Origin: Lysobacter_I brunescens
GTDB lineage: Bacteria; Pseudomonadota; Gammaproteobacteria; Xanthomonadales; Xanthomonadaceae
NCBI RefSeq assembly: GCF_042677005.1
Contig: NZ_JBHTIF010000005.1
Location: 124,001 to 188,000, forward strand
Reading direction: 5' to 3'
DNA length: 64,000 bases
Shown: positions 28,357-37,432 of the stretch, one piece after another
Layout: each line of letters opens with the position of its first letter
Numbering within the stretch: position 1 is the stretch's first letter
Translations under genes and position numbers: made by a program
Notes under the pieces: generated by a model
Database searches by the model: none
The model's input: only the letters and a program-made list of their open reading frames with translations
Told to the model about the DNA's origin: nothing

Positions 28357-28977
28357 ATGAGCACGATGACCCAGGACCTCCTCGCCCAGCTCCAAGGCGC
28401 GCCGCTGCAGCAGATCTCGCAGCAGCTCGGCATCGACCAGAACCAGGCCTCGTCGGCCGTCGGCGCGGCGCTGCCGCTGCTGATGGGCGCGCTGGGCAAG
28501 AACGCGAGCCAGCCGCAGGGCGCGGAGGCGCTGTTCGGCGCATTGCAGAAGGACCATGCCGGCGGTGGCGGCATCGGCGACCTCCTCGGCGCGGTGCTCG
28601 GCGGCGCGCAGGGCCGGCAGACCGACGGCGCCGGCATGCTCGGCCACATCTTCGGCGGCCAGCAGGCGCGCGCGGAGCAGAGCCTCGGCGCAGCGACTGG
28701 CCTCGGTGGCGATCGCGCCGGCCAGCTGATGAAGATCCTCGCCCCGATCGTGATGGGCTACCTCGCCAAGCGCATGTTCTCCGGCAATGCCAGCGGCGGC
28801 GGCAACCCGACCGCCGACATCCTCGGCGCCGTGCTTGGCCAGGAACAGCAGCAGGTGCGCCAGCAGGGTCTCGGCGGCGGTCTGCTCGGCGCGGTGCTCG
28901 ACAAGGACGGCGACGGCGACGTCGACCTGAGCGACGTGCTGAAGCTGGGTGGTGGCTTGTTCGGCGGGTCGCGCTGA
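28357..28977 (+). CDS. DUF937 (YidB-like) protein with an EF-hand-like loop
   Basis: A protein of 206 residues from ATG 28357. It is glycine- and alanine-rich with DUF937 features: DLLAQLQGAPLQQISQQLGI, then ASSAVGAALPLLMGALGKNA, and a second helical repeat with AGQLMKILAPIVMGYLAKRM. The C-terminus holds a Ca-binding-type loop, DKDGDGDVDLSDVL (DxDxDG), as in EF-hands or dockerins. Function is unknown; homologues are abundant cytosolic proteins. It stands alone, followed by an inverted repeat. Confidence 0.85.
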   Translation: MSTMTQDLLAQLQGAPLQQISQQLGIDQNQASSAVGAALPLLMGALGKNASQPQGAEALFGALQKDHAGGGGIGDLLGAVLGGAQGRQTDGAGMLGHIFGGQQARAEQSLGAATGLGGDRAGQLMKILAPIVMGYLAKRMFSGNASGGGNPTADILGAVLGQEQQQVRQQGLGGGLLGAVLDKDGDGDVDLSDVLKLGGGLFGGSR

Positions 28978-29011
28978 ACTTGCTTGGATCGCGCTGACGG
29001 CTATCGCGGCA

Positions 29012-29160
29012 TGCCCCTTTGAAAAAGGGGGCGGCGGTCGCGTAGCGTCCGCGGGGGATTTCCGGCCGATCGCCGCTCACGACACGGCAGACGCAACACT
29101 CGCGTTCGCAAATCCCCCCGCCGCGCTTTGCGCGTCGGCCCCCTTTGCCAAAGGGGGCGA
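29012..29160. repeat. Long inverted repeat (REP/MITE-like pair)
   Basis: Two ~50-bp arms are roughly complementary. The left arm begins GCCCCTTTGAAAAAGGGGGC and ends in a GGGGGATTT string. The right arm begins AAATCCCCCC and ends GCCCCCTTTGCCAAAGGGGG. Each arm also has its own small hairpin. It fills the gap between two plus-strand genes and has no coding potential. Confidence 0.65.
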
Positions 29161-29194
29161 TCAGCAAGGCGATCAACAAGGGACATCTTTAACG

Positions 29195-29689
29195 ATGCGT
29201 CTCCTCATCCTCGGCAACTCCGGCTCCGGCAAGAGCACGCTGGCGAAGGCGGTGGCCGAACGCCACGGCCTGCCGCACCTCGACCTGGACATCATCGTCT
29301 GGGAACCGGAACAGATCGCGGTGCCGCGCTCGCCCGAAGCGGTGCGCACGGATCTCGACGCCTTCATCGCCGCGCATCCGGGTTGGGTGATCGAAGGCTG
29401 CTATGGCGAACTGGTCGAGGCGGCGGCGCCGGCCTGCACCGAACTGGTGTTCCTCAACCCGGGGCTGGAGGCCTGCCTGGCGAACAACCGTCGACGGCCG
29501 TGGGAACCGCATAAATATGTGTCGGCCGAGGCGCAGGACGCGATGCTCGACCACCTGCAGCGCTGGGTCGAGGGCTACTATTCCCGGGACGATGCCTGGT
29601 CGCTGGCCGCGCATCGCCGGGTGTTCGACCGGCACCCGGGCCGGAAGCGGGAAGCGACCGGGACCTTGTCCGCAACCGACCTGACATGA
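29195..29689 (+). CDS. P-loop nucleotide kinase-like protein
   Basis: A protein of 164 residues with Walker A GNSGSGKST at residues 7-15, directly after the first strand (MRLLIL). The following HGLPHLDLDIIVWEP and PGWVIEGCYGELVE segments resemble the adenylate/shikimate kinase-like family annotated as topology modulation or AAA proteins. A basic LID-like segment follows (NNRRRPWEPHKYVS). The phosphorylated substrate is unknown. It lies upstream of katG on the same strand, separated by a likely regulated promoter. Confidence 0.8.
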   Translation: MRLLILGNSGSGKSTLAKAVAERHGLPHLDLDIIVWEPEQIAVPRSPEAVRTDLDAFIAAHPGWVIEGCYGELVEAAAPACTELVFLNPGLEACLANNRRRPWEPHKYVSAEAQDAMLDHLQRWVEGYYSRDDAWSLAAHRRVFDRHPGRKREATGTLSATDLT

Positions 29690-29745
29690 GCGGGCCATAC
29701 CTTCGGCTGCATCAATCGATACAGGCAGCGCGATAGACGGTTTGG

Positions 29746-29760
29746 ATAGTCTTGGCCTAT
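29746..29760. promoter_or_regulatory. Candidate OxyR half-site upstream of katG
   Basis: The sequence ATAGTCTTGGCCTAT fits the ATAG-N7-CTAT OxyR half-site. It lies 157 bases before the katG start. One more ATAG is at 29733, but a full second half-site was not found. The placement before a peroxide-detoxifying enzyme supports the call; binding itself is unproven. Confidence 0.45.
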
Positions 29761-29916
29761 CGAAACCGTGGAAACAATCGAATTCTCTTTGATATCCGCT
29801 AGGCGTACGTTGTCTCCACCCCGCCACCCGCGCGCAACGGGATCCCCGCTGGCTGCAATGGACCGCCGCTCGCAGGATCGCATCGCCGGGGGCCATCGAC
29901 CCACAAGGAGAACACC

Positions 29917-32127
<2,211 letters not shown>

Positions 32128-32406
32128 TCGCCGCGTCTCGCCCCGTCCTACCGGGCGGGGGCGGAAGGGTCCGACGGGCATGCCGGGATTGGCCTGTCGG
32201 ATCCTGCAGGGTGAAGCGCGGGAACTCCGCGCCACCGGAACGATCTGACCACGGGATCGGCATCCGACTGAGTCCCGGATGCCGATCGGCGCAGCCGCTG
32301 GAAGCAGGTGCGCCGGCCCGCAACGGGCACGCTTGGAGACGGTCCGTGTCGATGCGTCATGTGTTTCCCGATCCTCACATCATGTCCCCCACGTCCATAT
32401 CCTCCA

Positions 32407-32432
32407 CGCCGGTCCCCCACCGGCGTTTTTTT
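32407..32432 (+). terminator. Strong intrinsic terminator downstream of katG
   Basis: A CGCCGGT / ACCGGCG stem with a C-rich loop is followed by seven T. It ends any transcript running through the 280 bases after katG, a stretch without a convincing gene. It is either the katG terminator after a long 3' untranslated region or the end of a small RNA. Confidence 0.8.
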
Positions 32433-32519
32433 ATGCGGACGGTACCCGCGAGGCGCGATTGCCCGATCGCAATTCGTGCATCGCATGGCGCATCGGATGC
32501 TGCGCGGACAAGCAAACAA

Positions 32520-32594
32520 CGTCATCCTCGCGCAAGCGAGGACCCGGGCTTGATCGCTGCTGATGCATGGGTCCTCGCTTGCGCGAGGATGACG
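32520..32594. repeat. Inverted repeat with 26-bp perfect arms
   Basis: The left arm CGTCATCCTCGCGCAAGCGA plus GGACCC is matched exactly by its reverse complement ending at 32594, with about 23 bp between. It is intergenic and REP-like. The remaining part of the 32128-32646 gap holds only the terminator at 32407. Confidence 0.75.
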
Positions 32595-32646
32595 ATGCTG
32601 TTGCTGCCCAGGATCGACGGAACATGCACGGCGTCCGCATTCACCC

Positions 32647-33051
32647 TCACAGCGCGTCGATGTCCCCCAGCGCGCGGATCAGGCGGCGGGCGCGCTTGTC
32701 GGGCTTGCTCTCCGGCGGCTGGTAGCCGGCGCGGGCGGCGCGAAGCGAGGCAAGCGTCTCGGCACGGCGCGTCTTCGAGGCTTCGGATTCGGCATACAGC
32801 GCCTGGGCGACGCTGGCCGGGCCGCGCTGGTCGCTGAGGCCGCGCACTTCGATCTCGAACAATTCGTCGCCGCGCGCGACGCGCAACGCGTCGCCGATGC
32901 GCACGCTGCGCGAGGCCTTGGCGCGCTGGCCGCCGACCTCGACCTTGCCGGTGTCGATCGCCTGCTTGGCGAGGCTGCGGGTACGGAAGAAACGCGCGGC
33001 CCAGAGCCAGAGGTCGAGACGGACGGCGTCGGCGGCGATCGGTGCAGTCAT
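32647..33051 (-). CDS. hslR: S4-domain RNA-binding protein, Hsp15-like
   Basis: A protein of 134 residues. The S4 domain runs from about residue 8 to 70 (VRLDLWLWAARFFRTRSLAKQAIDTGKVEVGGQRAKASRSVRIGD). A basic C-terminal tail with KPDKRARRLIRAL matches heat-shock protein 15. Hsp15 binds stalled 50S subunits carrying nascent peptidyl-tRNA and helps recycle them. ATG 33051 was chosen because the conserved domain starts right after it. Confidence 0.92.
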   Translation of the reverse strand: MTAPIAADAVRLDLWLWAARFFRTRSLAKQAIDTGKVEVGGQRAKASRSVRIGDALRVARGDELFEIEVRGLSDQRGPASVAQALYAESEASKTRRAETLASLRAARAGYQPPESKPDKRARRLIRALGDIDAL

Positions 33052-33101
33052 GCGGAAGGAAAACAAGGGCGTCGTCCGAAGTGTAGCCCCGGAAAACGCG
33101 A

Positions 33102-33123
33102 ACGGCCCGCTTTCGCGGGCCGT
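33102..33123. terminator. Hairpin between the SlyD-like and Hsp15 genes
   Basis: ACGGCCCGC-TTTC-GCGGGCCGT, a stable stem-loop 28 bases after the isomerase stop on the minus strand. There is no clear T-run, so termination strength is uncertain. Confidence 0.5.
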
Positions 33124-33151
33124 CGATGCGCACCGGTGGAGACGCGACCGG

Positions 33152-33631
33152 TCAGTGCTGGTGGCCGCCGTCGCCGTGCACGTGGCCGTGCTCGACTTCC
33201 TCGGCGCTGGCTTCACGCACTTCGACGATCTCGATGTCGAAATGCAGATCCTTGCCGGCCATCGGATGGTTCAGGTCGACATCGACCACGCTCATGCCGA
33301 CCTTCTCGATGGTGACGGCGCGCGGACCGAAGTTCGTCTGCAGCACGACCTGCATGCCCGGCATCAGGCGCTGTTCGCCGAAATGCTTCTTCGGGATGCG
33401 CTGGCTCAGGCCTTCGCGACGCTCGCCGTAGGCTTCGGACGCCGGCACGTCGACTTCGAACTTCTCGCCGGCTTCACGGCCTTCCATCGCCTTTTCCAGA
33501 CCCGGGATGATGTTGTTGTGGCCGATCAGGATGGCCAGCGGCTCGCCGCCGTTGGAGCTTTCGTTGGCCGGCTGGCCGACTTCGCCAACGGTGTAGTGGA
33601 AACGGACGACGCTGTCTTTCTGGATTTTCAT
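33152..33631 (-). CDS. SlyD-like FKBP-type peptidyl-prolyl isomerase
   Basis: A protein of 159 residues. Its FKBP fold is split by an insert-in-flap chaperone domain as in SlyD. Motifs are KIQKDSVVRFHYTV, LIGHNNIIPGLEKAMEGREAGEKFEVDVPASEAYGER, NHPMAGKDLHFDIEIVEVREA and a His-rich tail (HGHVHGDGGHQH) that probably binds nickel or zinc. It speeds proline isomerisation and acts as a chaperone, sometimes in metal handling. The tail is much shorter than in E. coli SlyD. It is divergent from an NlpC/P60 lipoprotein gene. Confidence 0.93.
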   Translation of the reverse strand: MKIQKDSVVRFHYTVGEVGQPANESSNGGEPLAILIGHNNIIPGLEKAMEGREAGEKFEVDVPASEAYGERREGLSQRIPKKHFGEQRLMPGMQVVLQTNFGPRAVTIEKVGMSVVDVDLNHPMAGKDLHFDIEIVEVREASAEEVEHGHVHGDGGHQH

Positions 33632-33726
33632 GATGGGCTCGGATGATCCTGATCGGGTCTGGGCCGCTTGGGCGGCAGGGGCCGGCGAGTTGCCGGCCGG
33701 GAAAGTTGGGGCCAAGATGGCCGCCG

Positions 33727-34299
33727 ATGAGAGCCGCGCATTATCCGTACTCGACCGCCCCGGCGCCATTGTCCCGGCGTCCGTCCATCCGTGTGGCCGG
33801 CGCGATGCTGGCCCTGACGACCGTGCTTTCGGCCTGCGGTGGTGGCGGCAACGTCCGCGCCGACCGCCCAGCCCCGCCCCCAGGCCAGCGGAACTGGGCC
33901 ACCGCCACCCCCAACGATCCGGCCGCGGCCAATACCGTCCTGATGCGCGCGATCGGCCTGGTCGGCACGCCCTACCGCTACGGCGGCAACACACCCGAAA
34001 GCGGCTTCGACTGCAGCGGCCTGGTCAACTACGTGTTCCGCGAGACCCTCGACGTCCGCCTGCCGCGCACCTCTCGCGAGCTTGCCTCGATGCAGGGCCC
34101 GAAGATCGCTCCGACCCGCCTCGCCCCGGCCGACCTGGTGTTCTTCGGCAAGGGCGGCGAGGTCACCCATGTCGGCATCTACGTCGGCGAGGGTCGGTTC
34201 GTCCACGCCCCCCGCACCGGGGGCACGGTCCGCCTGGACCACCTCGACGGCGCTTACTGGCGCGACCACTACACCGGGGCCAAACGGGTCCTGCAGTGA
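33727..34299 (+). CDS. NlpC/P60 family lipoprotein, cell-wall hydrolase
   Basis: A protein of 190 residues from ATG 33727. A lipoprotein signal ends in LTTVLSAC. The NlpC/P60 domain starts at about residue 75 (IGLVGTPYRYGGNTPESGFDCSGLVNYVFRE) with the catalytic Cys in FDCSG. The His follows in EVTHVGIYVGEGRFVHAP. Such enzymes cut peptidoglycan stem peptides. The protein is expected to be anchored in the envelope. A shortened paralogue lacking the Cys lies 110 bases downstream. Confidence 0.95.
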   Translation: MRAAHYPYSTAPAPLSRRPSIRVAGAMLALTTVLSACGGGGNVRADRPAPPPGQRNWATATPNDPAAANTVLMRAIGLVGTPYRYGGNTPESGFDCSGLVNYVFRETLDVRLPRTSRELASMQGPKIAPTRLAPADLVFFGKGGEVTHVGIYVGEGRFVHAPRTGGTVRLDHLDGAYWRDHYTGAKRVLQ

Positions 34300-34409
34300 C
34301 GGATTCGCGAACCCGGTCACTTTTTCCGGGCAGGGTCTAACGAAATCTGAACCCCCCGGCGGCCTCGGTCGTGCAAACTCCGGTCTCCTTTTTGCAAAGT
34401 GCATGACGC

Positions 34410-34877
34410 GTGACGACCAAAGCCACTGGCCCCGGCCGCCCCCTCGCCATCCACCGCGCCCTCCGCGGTACCTCCCGAATCCTCCTCGCCGGCCTCCTGG
34501 CCTGCGCCAGCCTGCAGGCCTTCGCCGCAGACCCGGTCACCGCCCGCGACCCGCTGGACCGCTCGCAACCGCTCATGGCGCCGGTCAACGACGCCACCCT
34601 GGGCAACCCGCTGTCGCTGCCCGAGCGCACCCTGATCTTCGCCCGCGACATCCACACCATCTTCAATGCCTCGCAGGTTCCCGGCAAAGTCGTCGAGACC
34701 GCCGAGGCGCCGAAGGAAGGCCGCATCCGTGGCATGCTCAAGCGCGGCCTCGCCCTCCTCGGCAACGGCCAGTTCCTGCACTCGCCGCGCACCGGCAAGG
34801 ATGTGGAAGTGGCCAGCCTGACCACCGGCTACTGGAGCCAGCGCTACCTGAAGGGCCGTCGCGTCGTCACCCAGTAA
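34410..34877 (+). CDS. Degenerate NlpC/P60 paralogue, exported
   Basis: A protein of 155 residues starting at GTG 34410, with a signal peptide (ILLAGLLACASLQAFA). The C-terminal 40 residues (NGQFLHSPRTGKDVEVASLTTGYWSQRYLKGRRVV) clearly parallel the end of the upstream NlpC/P60 protein (EGRFVHAPRTGG...GAYWRDHYTGAKRVL). The first half of the catalytic domain, with the DCSG cysteine and the first His strand, is missing. It cannot be an active peptidase of this class. It may bind peptidoglycan or a partner, or be a decaying duplicate. Confidence 0.7.
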   Translation: MTTKATGPGRPLAIHRALRGTSRILLAGLLACASLQAFAADPVTARDPLDRSQPLMAPVNDATLGNPLSLPERTLIFARDIHTIFNASQVPGKVVETAEAPKEGRIRGMLKRGLALLGNGQFLHSPRTGKDVEVASLTTGYWSQRYLKGRRVVTQ

Positions 34878-34900
34878 GCCGCTGCGCATCGAAACAACCC

Positions 34901-34926
34901 CGGAAGGCCGCGCAAGCGGCCTTCCG
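34901..34926 (+). terminator. Hairpin after the NlpC/P60 gene pair
   Basis: CGGAAGGCCGC-GCAA-GCGGCCTTCCG-type stem with a four-base loop, 23 bases after the stop. It has no T-run, so it could be a terminator-like or mRNA-end structure. Confidence 0.5.
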
Positions 34927-35011
34927 CGCGTCCGGGCCCGCGCAACCGCTTGCGACGCAGCAGCCACCATCGCATGCTGCGCGCTTCCACATCGCTGCCG
35001 GGGACACGTCG

Positions 35012-35419
35012 ATGCTGCGCACCCTCCTTGCCATCGTCGTGGGCGTGATCGCCATGATGATCACCGTCCACGGCATCGAAACCATCGGGCACATGCTCTA
35101 TCCGCCGCCGCCCGGCCTGGACCCGAACGACCTCGACCAGCTCGACAGCATCATCGCCTCGGCCCCGACCGGCGCCATGGCCATGCTGGTCCTCGGCTGG
35201 TGCGTCGGCACGATCGTCGGCAGCGGCCTCGCCGCACGCATCGCCCGCCATCCCCGCGTCGCCGCCTGCTTCGTCGCGCTGGTGGTGATCACCGGCGTGG
35301 TCGGCATGGCCGTGCTCCTGCCCTCGCACCCCACCTGGGTCGCCGCGCTGGGCACCCTGCTCCCGATTCCGCTGGCGTTGGGGATGGCGAAGGTGGTGGG
35401 GCGACGTGGAGCGCAATGA
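35012..35419 (+). CDS. Four-helix membrane protein, unknown function
   Basis: A protein of 135 residues with about four hydrophobic helices (LLAIVVGVIAMMITVHGIETIGHMLY; AMLVLGWCVGTIVGSGLAARI; VAACFVALVVITGVVGMAVLL; AALGTLLPIPLALGMAKVV). A short acidic loop (PPPPGLDPNDLDQLDSI) links helices one and two. It resembles small uncharacterised inner-membrane proteins of Xanthomonadaceae. The downstream gene overlaps its end by 14 bases, suggesting coupled translation. Confidence 0.75.
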   Translation: MLRTLLAIVVGVIAMMITVHGIETIGHMLYPPPPGLDPNDLDQLDSIIASAPTGAMAMLVLGWCVGTIVGSGLAARIARHPRVAACFVALVVITGVVGMAVLLPSHPTWVAALGTLLPIPLALGMAKVVGRRGAQ

Positions 35420-35750
35420 TCCGAACCATGCGGAGCACGGGACTCTGACGGATATCGAAATCCGTCTGCTCAGCAACGTACTCGATGCGCTGGACAGACT
35501 CTTCGATGGCGATTCATCGCCGATCGATATCCACGACCTGCTGCTGGCCACGGGCCATGCCCTGAAACATCCTCCGTCGATTGAGTACGTGCTGGATCCC
35601 GTACCGGGATTGCAGGCGATCCTTCGCAACAGTGGATCACCCGAGGATCAACAGCAGTTGTCGCTTGAGGCGACCAACAATCTGCGCCATTACCTGGCGG
35701 ATCTCGACCCGCTCATCTCATCATGGGCCTGCGCAACGGCCCGGCAGTGA
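35406..35750 (+). CDS. Small acidic cytosolic protein, unknown function
   Basis: A protein of 114 residues starting at GTG 35406, inside the end of the preceding membrane-protein gene. It is mostly helical and acidic (LTDIEIRLLSNVLDALDRLFDGDSSPIDIHDLLLATGHAL ... NNLRHYLADLDPLISSW), without signal peptide or membrane helix. The composition recalls small immunity-type proteins, but there is no toxin gene beside it; this is only a suggestion. Confidence 0.55.
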   Translation: MERNDPNHAEHGTLTDIEIRLLSNVLDALDRLFDGDSSPIDIHDLLLATGHALKHPPSIEYVLDPVPGLQAILRNSGSPEDQQQLSLEATNNLRHYLADLDPLISSWACATARQ

Positions 35751-35764
35751 CTGCGCAAAACGCC

Positions 35765-35816
35765 AAAACGGGGTCAGGTTCAGTTCTTCGCGAAGAACTG
35801 AACCTGACCCCGTTTT
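35765..35816. repeat. 52-bp perfect palindrome
   Basis: The left half AAAACGGGGTCAGGTTCAGT plus TCTTCG is followed by its exact reverse complement. The element lies between two convergent genes and could end transcription in both directions (A-run/T-run ends). Its form suggests a REP-like mobile palindrome. Confidence 0.85.
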
Positions 35817-35907
35817 GCTGACCCGGATTTTGTTGATCGCGACTCGCGTCGCTCCCACTGAAGCGGTGCGCCGAGGCGCACCCCATGGCAAGACGGGGCA
35901 TTGCGCG

Positions 35908-37230
35908 TCAGGTCGCCTTCTCGTCCTCGATCCCGACATTCGTGTCGGGGTTGTCGTAGACCGCGCGGTCGAGCAGGCCGGTCTGTTTCGCGACGAGCAC
36001 GGGGACCAGCATCTGGCCGGTGACATTGGTCATCGTGCGCATCATGTCGAGCACGCGGTCGATGGCGTAGAGATAGCCGATCACTTCCAGCGGCAGGCCG
36101 GCGGCGCTGAGCACCACGGTGGCCATGACCACGGCAGTACCGGGAACGCCGGCGGTGCCGAAGCTGCCGAGCACGGAGGCGATCAACACGATCAGATATT
36201 GCTCGGGCGTCAGCGGCGTGCCGGTGTACTGCGCGATGAAGACCGCGCACAGCGCCGGGTAGATCGCGCCGCAGCCGTCCATCTTGATGCTCGCGCCCAG
36301 CGGCACCGCGAACGCGGCGTAATCCTTGTTCACGCCGAGGTTGTGCGTGGCGCAGCGGATCGACGAGGGCAGCGAGGCGAAGCTCGAGGAGCTGACGAAC
36401 GCGACCTGCATGCCCGGCGCGGCGCCCTTGAAGAACTTCAGCGGGTTCAGGCCATGCGCCAGCAGCAGGCCGCCATAGCTGACGACGATGTGCAGCGCGC
36501 AGGCGACGTACAGCGCGATCACGAAATTGCCCAGCGGCAGCAGCTTGTCGAAGCCGTAGGCGCCGACGAGGCCGGCGATCAGGCCGAAAGTGCCAATCGG
36601 GGTCATCTCCAGCACGAAGCGGGTGAGCTGGATCGCGATCTCGCTGGCCTCGCCGACCAGCTTGCGCGCCAGCGCGACCTTCTCGCCGAGCTTGACCATC
36701 GCGAAACCGATCAGCGCGGCGAAGAAGATCACCGGCAGGATCGAGCCCTTGCCTGCGCGCAGCACGGTTTCGCCCGCCGCGTTCTTCACTTCGCCGATGC
36801 CGGTCATCGCGTAGAAGGGATTGGAGGGCACCACGCCCAGCAGGACCTGCACCACGTTCGGCACGTCCTTCGCGACGTAGGCGGGATCCGGCGCCAGCGG
36901 CACCTGCACGAGGCCCGGCTGCAGGACCATCCCGACCAGCAGGCCGATGCCCACCGCGAGCACGGCGGTGATCGCGAACCAGAGGAAGGTGCGACCGCCG
37001 AGCGCTGCGATGGACTTCTGGCCATGCAGCGAAGCCACGGCGTTGATCACCGCGAAGAACACCAGCGGCACCGCGATCATCTTGATCAGGGTGACATACA
37101 GGTCGCCCAGTGGCTGCAGCCAGACTTCCGCCGCCGGGCCCATCAGCCAGCCGGCGGCGCCACCGAGGATGAAGGCGCCCAGCACGCGCTGCCAGAAGGG
37201 AATGCGGAACCACGCGGCGACCAAACCCAT
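35908..37230 (-). CDS. Dicarboxylate/amino acid:cation symporter (DAACS family)
   Basis: A protein of 440 residues with about eight helices and two re-entrant loops. Signature segments of the glutamate/dicarboxylate transporter family are visible: LYVTLIKMIAVPLVFFAVINAVASL, the serine-rich hairpin AFVSSSSFASLPSSIR, PLGASIKMDGCGAIYPALCAVF, GTAGVPGTAVVM and DRVLDMMRTMTNVTGQ. It imports dicarboxylates or acidic amino acids with sodium or protons across the inner membrane. The exact substrate is open. It is transcribed divergently from an alkaline phosphatase. Confidence 0.94.
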   Translation of the reverse strand: MGLVAAWFRIPFWQRVLGAFILGGAAGWLMGPAAEVWLQPLGDLYVTLIKMIAVPLVFFAVINAVASLHGQKSIAALGGRTFLWFAITAVLAVGIGLLVGMVLQPGLVQVPLAPDPAYVAKDVPNVVQVLLGVVPSNPFYAMTGIGEVKNAAGETVLRAGKGSILPVIFFAALIGFAMVKLGEKVALARKLVGEASEIAIQLTRFVLEMTPIGTFGLIAGLVGAYGFDKLLPLGNFVIALYVACALHIVVSYGGLLLAHGLNPLKFFKGAAPGMQVAFVSSSSFASLPSSIRCATHNLGVNKDYAAFAVPLGASIKMDGCGAIYPALCAVFIAQYTGTPLTPEQYLIVLIASVLGSFGTAGVPGTAVVMATVVLSAAGLPLEVIGYLYAIDRVLDMMRTMTNVTGQMLVPVLVAKQTGLLDRAVYDNPDTNVGIEDEKAT

Positions 37231-37432
37231 GCAGGACCTCTCCGGCGCAACGTGCGCGGCAATCGGGACAAGCCGGCACGATAGCCCAGCGCGCGACCGC
37301 CGGCGAGGCCGGGCCCGCGACGCTGCTTTCCGCCATCCCGCAGGCGGATCGCACCGTGCGCCATACCGTCATGCACGGTGGTCATATCCAGCGGGCATAA
37401 TCGACGGCTTCGTCGAACCGACCCTGCCCCGC

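Noticed and set aside
32352..32460. Small peptide frame (MRHVFPDPH...) before the terminator after katG
   Set aside because: No ribosome binding site or conserved pattern, and the frame runs through the terminator stem. An RNA or untranslated region is more likely.
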